Below, piece after piece: positions 1 to 6,833 of a stretch of 17,048 bases of DNA; the stretch's first letter is position 1; every line of letters begins with the position of its first letter. The translations under genes and the position numbers were made by a program. This DNA comes from Candidatus Aminicenantota bacterium. Its GTDB lineage: Bacteria > Acidobacteriota > Aminicenantia > Aminicenantales > Saccharicenantaceae. Location of the stretch: positions 1 to 17,048 of the forward strand of contig JAPKZE010000320.1 in assembly GCA_026393955.1 (NCBI GenBank), read 5' to 3'. The notes beneath the pieces are model-generated. The model saw only the letters and a list, made by a program, of their open reading frames with translations. It was not told the DNA's origin and searched no databases.

Positions 1-380
1 TTCGGCCAGGGGTCGCCCCGCCGGGGAGTCGTCGTCGGGCCCTTGAGTGTGATGGGGTGTTTCTTGATCTCTTCGAGGACGTCGGGAGGGATGGCGCAGC
101 CGTGGGCGGCCCTGTTCTCGATGGTCAGGCCCGCGATGTCCTCGAGAACCACTCGGCCGGACCCGATCTCGCTCGCGAGCAGGGCTTCGAGGACGCGCTT
201 CGCCGGCGGGGTGATGAAGGGGCCGATGCCGTCGCCGGCGAGGATGCCGATCCTGAGGGGCGAGAGTGCGGAGTAGTCGATCCAATCCGGAGAGGACTTG
301 ATCGTTTCCACCCGTTTCATCTGGGCTTCGAGCAGGCGGCCGAAGTGCTCTTTGGCCCGGGTGATGGCGGCGATATCCAC
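1..380 (-). CDS. Isocitrate/isopropylmalate-family dehydrogenase, 5' part only (probably NAD-type isocitrate dehydrogenase)
   Basis: The minus-strand reading frame is open from a GTG at 380 to the window edge, giving the first 126 residues. After a helical N-terminal extension of about 40 residues comes RIGILAGDGIGP (residues 43-54), the glycine-rich start of the beta-decarboxylating dehydrogenase fold. LTIENR (85-90) and LKGPTTTP (112-119) follow; the latter is the substrate/cofactor loop of this family. The family oxidises and decarboxylates isocitrate or 3-isopropylmalate with NAD(P). The long N-terminal extension and the position next to acnB make isocitrate the better guess, but the specificity residues lie outside the window. 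GTG is chosen as start because AGGGAAGGG lies just upstream and there is no nearby ATG in frame. The family call is firm; the substrate is inferred. Confidence 0.88.
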   Translation of the reverse strand, partial: MDIAAITRAKEHFGRLLEAQMKRVETIKSSPDWIDYSALSPLRIGILAGDGIGPFITPPAKRVLEALLASEIGSGRVVLEDIAGLTIENRAAHGCAIPPDVLEEIKKHPITLKGPTTTPRRGDPWP

Positions 381-430
381 TTGATGACCCTTCCCTGATG
401 GTGTTCTTGAAGACAAAAACCGGATAGATG

Positions 431-459
431 ATTCTAGCCAAATTCGCCCCGGATTGCAA
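431..459 (-). promoter_or_regulatory. Sigma70-type promoter for the dehydrogenase
   Basis: On the minus strand TTGCAA (454-459) is followed after 17 bases by TAGAAT (431-436), five of six matches to the -10 consensus. The predicted start of transcription lies about 40-45 bases before the GTG start codon. The patch is AT-rich compared with the surroundings. Confidence 0.6.
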
Positions 460-491
460 GCTCCGGACGGGACGGTCCCCTGCGGCGACCT

Positions 492-521
492 TTGACAACA
501 CCGTCGCAAAACCGCTAAAGT
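492..521 (+). promoter_or_regulatory. Candidate sigma70-type promoter for acnB
   Basis: A perfect TTGACA at 492-497 is followed after 18 bases by TAAAGT (516-521), which matches four of six -10 positions. Transcription would start near 528, leaving a leader of about 25 bases that contains the acnB ribosome binding site. With the minus-strand promoter at 431-459 it forms a back-to-back arrangement in the 173-base gap. Confidence 0.5.
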
Positions 522-553
522 AGTCGGGCCAAATCGGACGCGAGGAGAGAACG

Positions 554-3097
554 ATGCTCGACGCTTATTTCGAGATGGAGTTGGAACGGGCCAAGGCGGG
601 TCTGCCGCCGCTGCCGCTGACACCCCCCGAGGTCGGGGAGGTCTGCCATGGCCTCGAATCGGCCGACAAGGCGGGGGGCGCCAAGCTCCGCGGCCTTCTC
701 GAGAACCGGGTCACCCCGGGCGTCGACCCGGCCGCCAAGGTCAAGGCCGAATGGCTGGCCGCCGTGGCCAAGGGGACCGTCAAGTCGCCGGCCGTGCCGC
801 GGCAGGACGCTGTCCGGATCCTCGGGACCATGCTCGGCGGCTTCAATGTCGATCCGCTGGTCGAGGCGCTGGCCGATCCCGCGCTCGCCGCGGCGGCCGC
901 CGACGCCATGAAGAAGATCGTGCTCGTCTACGGCCGTTTCGAGACCGTCGTCAAGCTGGCCGCGACGAATCCGCACGCCAAATCCGTACTCGAATCCTGG
1001 GCGGCGGGGGAGTGGTTCCTGTGCCGTCCCGAGCTCCCGGCCCGGCTCACCCTCAAGGTCTTCAAGATCGACGGCGAGATCAACACGGACGATTTCTCGC
1101 CGGCCGGCCATGCCCCCACCCGTCCCGACATCCCGCTGCACGCCCAGTCGATGGGCGAGAAGCGCTTCCCCGGCGGCAACGGGGCCATGAAGGCGTTCCG
1201 CGCGGAGGGCCACCGCGTGGCCTTCGTCGCCGACGTCGTCGGCACGGGCTCGAGCCGCAAGTCCGCGTGCAACTCCCTGATGTGGCACATCGGCGAGGAC
1301 ATCCCCTTCGTCCCCAACAAGAGGCGGGCCGGCGTCGTCATCGGCGGCCTGATCGCCCCGATCTTCTTCAACACGACCGAGGATTCCGGGGGCCTGCCGC
1401 TCATGGCCGACGTCACCAAGATGAAGACCGGCGACATCATCACCCTCGATTTCGCCGCCGGCGCTATCCTCGACGCCGCCGGACAGGAGATCTCCAAGCT
1501 CGAGATCAAGCCGGCGACCCTCAAGGACGAGTTCCGGGCCGGCGGCCGCCTGGCGCTCATCATCGGCCGCCAGCTGACGGCCAAGGCCCGCCAGACCCTG
1601 GGCCTGGGCGAGGCGCCGTTCTTCACAACGGTCGAGAACCCCAGGCCCAAGCCGGACCAGGGCTACACGCTGGCCCAGAAGATGGTCGGCCGCGCCTGCG
1701 GCGTCGCCGGCGTCCTGCCCGGCACGGCCTGCGAGCCTCACATGACCACGGTCGGCTCCCAGGACACGACCGGGCCGATGACGGCCGACGAGCTCAAGGA
1801 GCTGGCCTGTCTCGAGTTCCAGGCCGACCTGTTCATGCAGTCGTTCTGCCACACGGCCGCCTATCCCAAGCCGGCCGATGTCAAGGTCCATCAAACGCTG
1901 CCGGCCTTCATGATCGCCCGCAAAGGCGTCTCGCTCAAGCCCGGCGACGGGGTCATCCACTCCTGGCTGAACCGGCTCATCCTGCCCGACACCGTCGGGA
2001 CGGGCGGCGACTCCCACACCCGCTTCCCGATCGGCGTATCCTTCCCGGCCGGCTCGGGCCTGGTCGCCTTCGCCGGCGCCCTGGGCTTCATGCCCCTCGA
2101 CATGCCCGAGTCGATCCTGGTCAAATTCAGCGGCCGGCGCAATCCCGGCATCACCCTGCGCGATGTCGTCAACGCCATTCCCTACTTCGCGATCAAGCGG
2201 GGGATGCTGACCGTCGAGAAGAAGAACAAGAAGAACGTCTTCAACGGCTGCGTCCTTGAGATCGAGGGCCTCGAGGACCTGACCGGCGACGAGGCCTATG
2301 AGCTGACCGACGCCTCGGCCGAGCGCTCGGCCGCGGCCTGCGTCATCTCTCTCGGCGAGGAACGGGTCGCGAACGACCTCAAGAGCAACGTCGCGCTGAT
2401 GGAGGAGATGATCAAGGAGGGCTACCAGAGCGCCGAGACCCTCCGCCGCCGGATCGACGCCTGCCGCGCCTGGCTCGAGAAGCCGGCCCTCCTGCGGCGC
2501 GACCCCCACGCGGAATACAAGGCCGTCCTCGAGATCGACCTGGCCGCCATCACCGAACCGCTCGTCGCCTGCCCCAACGATCCGGACGACGTCCGGCCGC
2601 TCTCGGCCATCGCCGGGGACCCCGTCCAGGAGGTCTTCATCGGGTCGTGCATGACCAACATCGGCCAGTTCCGGGCCGCGGCACGCATCCTCGACAAGGC
2701 CGGCCTCCCGGCCGCCAAGGTCTGGATCACCCCGCCGACCAAGATGGACGCGGCCCAGCTCATGCGCGAGGGCTATTACGCCGTCTTCGTGGGCTTCGGC
2801 GGCCGGACCGAGATGCCCGGGTGCTCCCTGTGCATGGGCAACCAGGCCCGGGTCGCCGCCGGAACGACGGTCTTCGCCACCTCGACCAGGAATTTCGACC
2901 ACCGGCTGGGCGACAACACCCGCGTCTACCTCGGCTCCTCGGAGCTGGCCGCCCTGACCGCCCTCAAGGGCCGGGTCCCGACCGTCGAAGAGTACATGGC
3001 CGTCATGAAGGAGAAGGTCCTGCCCGCGGCCGCCGAGATCTACAGATCCCTCGAGTTCCACAAGATGGGCGACTTCAGCCTGGGGTATGTCCGATGA
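554..3097 (+). CDS. acnB: Aconitate hydratase B (bifunctional 2-methylisocitrate dehydratase)
   Basis: The 847-residue product is close to the roughly 865 residues of E. coli AcnB. It interconverts citrate and isocitrate through cis-aconitate in the cytosol, and AcnB enzymes can also act on 2-methylisocitrate. The domain order is typical of AcnB and opposite to AcnA: a HEAT-like N-terminal domain (about 1-155), then the swivel domain (about 160-380, with INTDDFSPAG and GTGSSRKSACN), then the catalytic part. The [4Fe-4S] ligands are visible as C699 (GSCMTN), C757 and C760 (GCSLCMGN), with spacing like that of the E. coli enzyme. GTGGDSHTRFP is the expected substrate-binding segment. The ATG at 554 has GAGGAGAG immediately upstream at 542-549. 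The gene is divergent from an isocitrate dehydrogenase-like gene and overlaps the next gene by 4 bases. No truncation is seen. Confidence 0.97.
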   Translation: MLDAYFEMELERAKAGLPPLPLTPPEVGEVCHGLESADKAGGAKLRGLLENRVTPGVDPAAKVKAEWLAAVAKGTVKSPAVPRQDAVRILGTMLGGFNVDPLVEALADPALAAAAADAMKKIVLVYGRFETVVKLAATNPHAKSVLESWAAGEWFLCRPELPARLTLKVFKIDGEINTDDFSPAGHAPTRPDIPLHAQSMGEKRFPGGNGAMKAFRAEGHRVAFVADVVGTGSSRKSACNSLMWHIGEDIPFVPNKRRAGVVIGGLIAPIFFNTTEDSGGLPLMADVTKMKTGDIITLDFAAGAILDAAGQEISKLEIKPATLKDEFRAGGRLALIIGRQLTAKARQTLGLGEAPFFTTVENPRPKPDQGYTLAQKMVGRACGVAGVLPGTACEPHMTTVGSQDTTGPMTADELKELACLEFQADLFMQSFCHTAAYPKPADVKVHQTLPAFMIARKGVSLKPGDGVIHSWLNRLILPDTVGTGGDSHTRFPIGVSFPAGSGLVAFAGALGFMPLDMPESILVKFSGRRNPGITLRDVVNAIPYFAIKRGMLTVEKKNKKNVFNGCVLEIEGLEDLTGDEAYELTDASAERSAAACVISLGEERVANDLKSNVALMEEMIKEGYQSAETLRRRIDACRAWLEKPALLRRDPHAEYKAVLEIDLAAITEPLVACPNDPDDVRPLSAIAGDPVQEVFIGSCMTNIGQFRAAARILDKAGLPAAKVWITPPTKMDAAQLMREGYYAVFVGFGGRTEMPGCSLCMGNQARVAAGTTVFATSTRNFDHRLGDNTRVYLGSSELAALTALKGRVPTVEEYMAVMKEKVLPAAAEIYRSLEFHKMGDFSLGYVR

Positions 3098-3855
3098 TCC
3101 GGCTCGACGGCCGGACGGTCCTGATCACGGGCGGCTCGCGCGGCATCGGCCGGGCCGCCGCCATCATGTTCGCCCAAGCAGGCGCCGACGTCGCCATCAG
3201 CTACGTCGCCAACCAAAAGGCGGCCGACGAAGTCTGTCAGAACGTCGAAAAGCTGGGCCGCCGCGCGCTCGCCTACAAGGCCGAGATGGGCTCCCGGGCC
3301 GACATCGACCGCATGGTCGCCGACATCCTGGCCCGGTGGGGCGAGCTCGACACCCTGGTCAACAACGCCGGGATCTGGACCTACCTGGAGATGGGCCGGA
3401 TGGACGAGGCGGTCTACCACGAGACCGTGGCCGTCAACATCGACGGGGTCTTCTACGGCATCAACGCCGTCGTCCCGTCCATGAAGGAGCACGGCCGGGG
3501 CTCGATCATCAACGTGACCTCGACGGCCGGGGTCAGGGGAGAGGCCTTCCACTCCCATTACGCGGCCAGCAAGGGGGCCCTGCACTCCCTGACCAAGTCC
3601 CTGGCCGTCGAGCTCGCCCCTTACGGGATCCGGGTCAACGCCGTGGCCCCCGGCTGGGTGGACACCGACATGAGCGCGCCCAGCTTCAGCGATCCCGCGT
3701 TCAAGGAGAAGGTCCGCCTGACCATCCCCTTGCGGCGCATCCCGCCGGCCGAGGACATCGCCGGTCCCATCCTGTTCCTGGCCTCCGACCTGGCCCGGCA
3801 CGTCACCGGCGAGATCCTGGACGTCAACGGCGGGTCGGTGCTTTGCGGGGGATAG
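3094..3855 (+). CDS. Short-chain dehydrogenase/reductase (FabG-like, substrate unknown)
   Basis: A 253-residue classical SDR. The Rossmann cofactor motif TGGSRGIG is at residues 12-19, NNAG at 90-93, and the catalytic residues S143, Y156 and K160 (HYAASK) have normal spacing. APGWVDTDM follows, as does the C-terminal GGS that is usual in classical SDRs. These enzymes oxidise or reduce hydroxyl/keto groups with NAD(P)(H). The sequence resembles 3-oxoacyl-ACP reductases and sugar/alcohol dehydrogenases equally, so I give no gene symbol. The start codon overlaps the acnB stop as ATGA and has no strong ribosome binding site of its own, which suggests translational coupling to aconitase. That link to the TCA region is unexplained; it could be only operon convenience. 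Confidence 0.9.
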   Translation: MIRLDGRTVLITGGSRGIGRAAAIMFAQAGADVAISYVANQKAADEVCQNVEKLGRRALAYKAEMGSRADIDRMVADILARWGELDTLVNNAGIWTYLEMGRMDEAVYHETVAVNIDGVFYGINAVVPSMKEHGRGSIINVTSTAGVRGEAFHSHYAASKGALHSLTKSLAVELAPYGIRVNAVAPGWVDTDMSAPSFSDPAFKEKVRLTIPLRRIPPAEDIAGPILFLASDLARHVTGEILDVNGGSVLCGG

Positions 3856-3876
3856 CGCTCCGCGACTAGCCAACTG

Positions 3877-3900
3877 GGGGGGATAAGGTTTCCTCCCTTT
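3877..3900 (+). terminator. Weak terminator-like hairpin after the SDR gene
   Basis: GGGGGGA (3877-3883) can pair with TCCTCCC (3891-3897), with one G-U, around a 7-base loop. Only three T follow. It lies 21 bases after the SDR stop and separates acnB-SDR from the peptidase gene. The short T tract keeps confidence low. Confidence 0.35.
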
Positions 3901-3948
3901 GAAGTATTGACACTTTTCAGGCTTTTATGGTACTTGTGACTTGTCAAA

Positions 3949-4875
3949 ATGGCTAACAAACATTTGTCGGTCATCATCGTCCCGCACACGAAGACAAGCA
4001 CCAAGACCCTGTGCTTCAGCCGCAATACGCTGAAAATATTGAGTATCGGCGGTATCGTCCTGGGTCTGGCCCTGCTGACCGTGCTGGTCGATTACGTCCG
4101 GATGAGCGTCATCAGAGGCCGCTATAAGGCCCTCCGGGTCGAGACGGCCGAGCAGAAATCGACCATCGAAGGCTACGAAAAGTCCATCACCGAGCTCCAA
4201 ACCAAGATCTCCCATCTGGAGAGCTATACCAAGAAGCTCAACGTCATGGCCGGGCTGAAGTCTCCCGATGTCCTGACCGCACCGGCGGGCGTGGGCGGCG
4301 GTGAGCCCGGAAAGGACGACCCCGAGCCTTATATGGAGCCCTCCGCGGCGGCCAAGGGCCCGGGCGGCCCCCAGGTCATCGGCCTGGGCACGGTCCAGAG
4401 CCTGAACCTGAAGGCCCAGAGCATCGAGAGCAACCTGTCGAGTCTCCTCAACTTCTTCGAAAGCGACAGCGTGCGCATGGCCTCGACCCCGTCCATCATG
4501 CCGGCCGCCGGCTGGATCAGCTCGGTCTACGGCCACCGGAACGACCCCTTCACGGGAGCCTGGGTGATGCACTGGGGCCTCGATATCTCCACCAATATCG
4601 GCAATCCCATCATGGCCACCGCCGACGGCATCGTCATCAAGGTCGAGACGGACCGCTACCTGGGCAAAAACGTCACGATCAGCCACGGCAACGGCTATAC
4701 CACCGTCTACGGTCACATGAGCAACTTTGCGGTCAAGGCCGGACAGAAGGTCAAGAGGCGCGATATCATCGGCTATATCGGCCAGACGGGCAAGGCGGCC
4801 GGCCCGCACGTCCACTACGAGGTCTTCAAGGACGGTAAGCGCATCGACCCCCGCAATTTCCTTCTCGAAGAATAG
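3949..4875 (+). CDS. Membrane-anchored M23 (LytM-type) metallopeptidase
   Basis: The 308-residue protein has a short cytoplasmic N-terminus, one membrane segment at about residues 29-50, a probable coiled coil at about 60-100, a Gly/Pro-rich linker at about 105-140, and a C-terminal M23 domain (about 180-305). Zinc and catalytic residues are all present: H208 and D212 in MHWGLD, H256 in YGHM, and H287/H289 in HVHYE. This predicts an active periplasmic endopeptidase acting on peptidoglycan cross-links, not one of the degenerate LytM regulators. The N-terminus with IIVPHTKTSTK resembles M23 proteins often found beside bactofilin genes, but no bactofilin is present here. The ATG at 3949 has no recognisable Shine-Dalgarno sequence, and the upstream 60 bases are AT-rich. 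No other in-frame start is better. It may work with the elongasome genes in the same window. Confidence 0.93.
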   Translation: MANKHLSVIIVPHTKTSTKTLCFSRNTLKILSIGGIVLGLALLTVLVDYVRMSVIRGRYKALRVETAEQKSTIEGYEKSITELQTKISHLESYTKKLNVMAGLKSPDVLTAPAGVGGGEPGKDDPEPYMEPSAAAKGPGGPQVIGLGTVQSLNLKAQSIESNLSSLLNFFESDSVRMASTPSIMPAAGWISSVYGHRNDPFTGAWVMHWGLDISTNIGNPIMATADGIVIKVETDRYLGKNVTISHGNGYTTVYGHMSNFAVKAGQKVKRRDIIGYIGQTGKAAGPHVHYEVFKDGKRIDPRNFLLEE

Positions 4876-4951
4876 CCCCTCCCTCTCTGCGGCTTTGCTC
4901 AGGGCATTGCCTCTAGCTCCCCGGCCCCCGGCGGCGGGAAGCGGACTCTTG

Positions 4952-5086
4952 GGAGCGACCCGGCAGAATCGGGGCTGAGTACTCGAAGCTCTGATTCTGC
5001 GAAATATCGGAAGAGAGGATTTCTCTTCAGATGTTTCCCAGCACCGCTCCTCCGAGCTGCTCCGGAGCGGTGCTGATGGTCGCTTC
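4952..5086 (+). ncRNA. Candidate structured RNA: three hairpins closed by a long-range stem
   Basis: The 344 bases between the M23 gene and fmt (4876-5219) hold no convincing gene. In this part, 4952-4960 can pair with 5078-5086 (9 bp, one G-U) and enclose three hairpins. They are 4963-4976 with 4987-5000 (14 bp, two G-U, 10-base loop), 5010-5016 with 5022-5028 (7 bp, 5-base loop), and 5039-5050 with 5064-5075 (12 bp, no mismatch). All wobble pairs are G-U when read on the plus strand and would be A-C mismatches on the minus strand, so the plus strand looks like the RNA sense. No T-run follows any hairpin, so simple intrinsic terminators are unlikely. I recognise no known class (no RNase P, tmRNA or SRP signatures). 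It could instead be a dispersed intergenic repeat, or part of the M23 3' untranslated region. Confidence 0.35.
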
Positions 5087-5190
5087 GCAGACTCCGCTCC
5101 CTGCCGGTCCCCCCTCCGCCACGGGGATCTTCTAGGTCTGCTGGCTCACCCTGTCCCGGGAGGGACGAGGCAACACCCATCGCTGCCTCG
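5087..5190 (+). other. Further inverted repeats downstream of the candidate RNA
   Basis: 5087-5093 can pair with 5135-5141 (7 bp, one U-G) and encloses 5106-5112 paired with 5123-5129 (7 bp, one G-U, 10-base loop). GTCCC (5153-5157) pairs with GGGAC (5162-5166) around the GNRA-type tetraloop GGGA. CGAGGCA (5166-5172) pairs with TGCCTCG (5184-5190); this last stem shares base 5166 with the previous one, so the two compete or stack. The CGAGGCA hairpin also lies about 30 bases after the fmt stop on the other strand and could help end that transcript. Short GC-rich stems arise easily by chance, so this is weaker than the 4952-5086 structure. Confidence 0.28.
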
Positions 5191-5219
5191 AGAGGGAGGG
5201 GAAGAAGAGAAAATGGCTC

Positions 5220-6170
5220 TTAGATCCCTAAAATGTCGCCGGGGGGGAGCTTTGTCCCGAGGGAGAAGGCGTAGGCTGTCATGACGCCCTTCCCCTCGGG
5301 CTGGAGCTCCTCGATGAGGTAGGCGGTGCCGGCGCCGCAGGCGACCAGGAGCCCGGCCTTGCCGGCCTCGAGAAGCGTCCCCGGGACGGCCGGTCCGGGC
5401 GCAGGCAGGGTCGCGGCGGCCGCGGCCGGGCGGCCGCCGAGGATGTTGACCCTTTTCCCCCCGATCCGGGAAAAGACCCCGGGCCTCTCGGCCAGGGCGA
5501 GGACCTTCCGTTCGACGGCTTCGGCCGTCTCCGTCCAGGCGACGCGGCCGTCCTCCTTGCGGACCTTCGGGGCGAGAGTGGCCAGGGCGCCGTCCTGCTT
5601 CAGCGGGGTGATCCGGTCGATGCCGGCCAGGGTCGAAACGAGGAGGCGCGCGCCCAGGACGGCCAGGCGGGACTCCAGGGCCGAGGCCGTCTCGCGCGGA
5701 CCGACGGCGACGCGCTCCAAGGCCAGGATATCGCCCTCGTCCATGCGGTCGTCGAGCTCGATGATGGTCAGCCCCGATTCGACTTCGCCGTTGAGGACGG
5801 CCCATTGGACGGGGGCGGCGCCCCGGTATTTCGGCAGGAGCGAGAAGTGGACGTTGAGGGAGTGACGGAGGGGAAAATAATGGATGGACCGGGGGATGAT
5901 CTGCCCGTAGGCGACGACGATATTGACGTCGGGGGCGGCCGCCCGGATGCGCTCGAGGGCGGTTTCGTCCGTCCGGATGCGGACCGGCTCGATGACCGGG
6001 AGGCCCCGTTCCAAGGCGAAGGCCTTGACCGGGGAGGGCGTCAGGCGGCGGCCGCGTCCGGCCGGCTTGTCGGGCTGGGTGACGACGAGCTCGACCGAAT
6101 GGCCCGCGGCGAGCAGGGCGCCGAGGCTGGGGAGCGCGGCGGCCGGGCTCCCGAAGAAGACGGTCCTCAT
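5220..6170 (-). CDS. fmt: Methionyl-tRNA formyltransferase
   Basis: The 316-residue product matches the usual length (about 315). Fmt transfers a formyl group from 10-formyl-tetrahydrofolate to Met-tRNA(fMet), giving the initiator tRNA. The N-terminal Rossmann-like domain starts FFGSPAAALPSL, and the tRNA-contacting loop reads KPAGRGRRLTPSPVK (35-49). Catalytic N106, H108 and D144 occur in LNVHFSLLPKYRGAAP and LDDRMDEGD, at the same numbers as in E. coli Fmt. A phenylalanine follows the catalytic H, where glycine or proline is more common. The C-terminal domain (about 205-316) is complete. The ATG overlaps the def stop as ATGA, so it is translated from the def transcript by coupling. An 80-base tract rich in Ala/Pro codons in the C-terminal domain (around 5380-5440) is probably a surface loop. 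Confidence 0.97.
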   Translation of the reverse strand: MRTVFFGSPAAALPSLGALLAAGHSVELVVTQPDKPAGRGRRLTPSPVKAFALERGLPVIEPVRIRTDETALERIRAAAPDVNIVVAYGQIIPRSIHYFPLRHSLNVHFSLLPKYRGAAPVQWAVLNGEVESGLTIIELDDRMDEGDILALERVAVGPRETASALESRLAVLGARLLVSTLAGIDRITPLKQDGALATLAPKVRKEDGRVAWTETAEAVERKVLALAERPGVFSRIGGKRVNILGGRPAAAAATLPAPGPAVPGTLLEAGKAGLLVACGAGTAYLIEELQPEGKGVMTAYAFSLGTKLPPGDILGI

Positions 6171-6682
6171 GGGCTCTTGGCGGCGGCCGCGCTCTTCTTG
6201 AACTTCTTCTTGATCAGCGTCCGCTTCAGGGCCGAGAGCTTTTCGACGAAGAGGATGCCGTCGAGGTGGTCGATCTCGTGGCAGAAGGCCCGGGCCAGCA
6301 GGTCCTCGCCCTCGATCTCGACCGCTTGGCCCTCGAGGTCGAGGCCGCGGACGACCACACGGTAGGGCCGGGCCACCTTTTCTTTGATGTCGGGGACCGA
6401 AAGGCAGCCCTCCTCGCAGATCGCTTCTCCTTCCTTGGCCACGATCTCCGGATTGATCAAGACGTGGAGGGCGTCCGGGTCCTCGCCGACCGAGAGGTCG
6501 ACGACGATGACCCGCTTGTTGAGCCCGACCTGGGGCGCGGCCAGGCCGATGCCGGGCGCGGCGTGGACCGTTTCGACCATGTCGCGGGCCAGGCGGACGA
6601 TGTCCTCGGTGACGGCGTCCACGGGTTCCGACCGCCGGGTCAGGATCGGGTCGCCGATGATAAGAATTTCACGTACCGCCAT
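6167..6682 (-). CDS. def: Peptide deformylase
   Basis: The 171-residue metalloenzyme removes the N-formyl group from nascent proteins at the ribosome exit. All three family motifs are present: GIGLAAPQ (44-51), EGCLS with metal ligand C93, and HEIDH (135-139) with the metal-binding histidines H135 and H139 and catalytic E136. The C-terminus ends in a Lys-rich helix and an Ala/Lys tail (about 155-171), plausible for ribosome contact. The start has GGAAG five bases upstream and a promoter-like sequence before it. def and fmt overlap by 4 bases, the common arrangement for this pair; the rest of the usual cluster (priA, rsmB) is not here. Confidence 0.97.
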   Translation of the reverse strand: MAVREILIIGDPILTRRSEPVDAVTEDIVRLARDMVETVHAAPGIGLAAPQVGLNKRVIVVDLSVGEDPDALHVLINPEIVAKEGEAICEEGCLSVPDIKEKVARPYRVVVRGLDLEGQAVEIEGEDLLARAFCHEIDHLDGILFVEKLSALKRTLIKKKFKKSAAAAKSP

Positions 6683-6698
6683 GTTTTCTTCCGTGTCT

Positions 6699-6728
6699 AT
6701 TTTAGCCGAAAACCCGCCGCCTGCGCAA
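6699..6728 (-). promoter_or_regulatory. Candidate promoter for def-fmt
   Basis: On the minus strand TTGCGC (6723-6728) is followed after 18 bases by TAAAAT (6699-6704), five of six -10 matches. It is 17 bases from the def start codon, so the leader would be only about 10 bases long, just enough for the GGAAG binding site. Confidence 0.5.
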
Positions 6729-6773
6729 AGGGCCAGTCACATCCTGCCAATCTGAATAAGGGGGAGATGGGAC

Positions 6774-6818
6774 GGAAGCGAGGGTCGCCCCGCGCGTAGC
6801 AGGGCGATCCTTGCTTCC
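6774..6818. terminator. Long hairpin between the OPT gene and def-fmt
   Basis: 6774-6790 pairs with 6802-6818 over 17 bp around an 11-base loop. It lies just after the OPT stop codon on the minus strand, where a terminator is expected. However, the two imperfect pairs are G-U on the plus strand and A-C on the minus strand, and no proper U-run follows in the OPT direction. The role as OPT terminator is inferred from position; it might be another copy of an intergenic hairpin element. Confidence 0.5.
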
Positions 6819-6833
6819 TTCCCGTCGGCCTCC

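Noticed and set aside
515..3061. 848-codon open frame antisense to acnB
   Set aside because: It mirrors acnB exactly, and its translation is a repetitive Gly/Asp/Arg/Leu mix with no domain. GC-rich third positions remove stop codons from the opposite strand, so this is a shadow.
3907..3935. TTGACA as a full sigma70 promoter for the M23 gene
   Set aside because: The -35 hexamer is perfect, but at 16-18 bases spacing there is no acceptable -10 box; the best one (TATGGT, 3926-3931) is only 13 bases away.
3621..4025. 134-codon minus-strand frame over the SDR end and M23 start
   Set aside because: It overlaps two well-supported genes on the other strand, and its middle is the AT-rich intergenic region; no recognisable protein features.
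5040..5074. The 11-12 bp hairpin as an intrinsic terminator for the M23 gene
   Set aside because: No T-run follows on either strand, and the hairpin is 165 bases past the stop codon.
4952..5086. The structured region as RNase P RNA, tmRNA, SRP RNA or 6S RNA
   Set aside because: None of the conserved sequence signatures of the first three is present, and the multi-branched layout does not fit the single long rod of 6S RNA.
4899..5180. 93-codon minus-strand frame in the gap between the M23 gene and fmt
   Set aside because: The composition is Arg/Gly/Ser-rich without a domain, there is no good start signal, and the DNA is dominated by inverted repeats. I treat it as non-coding, although similar frames are sometimes annotated as hypothetical proteins.
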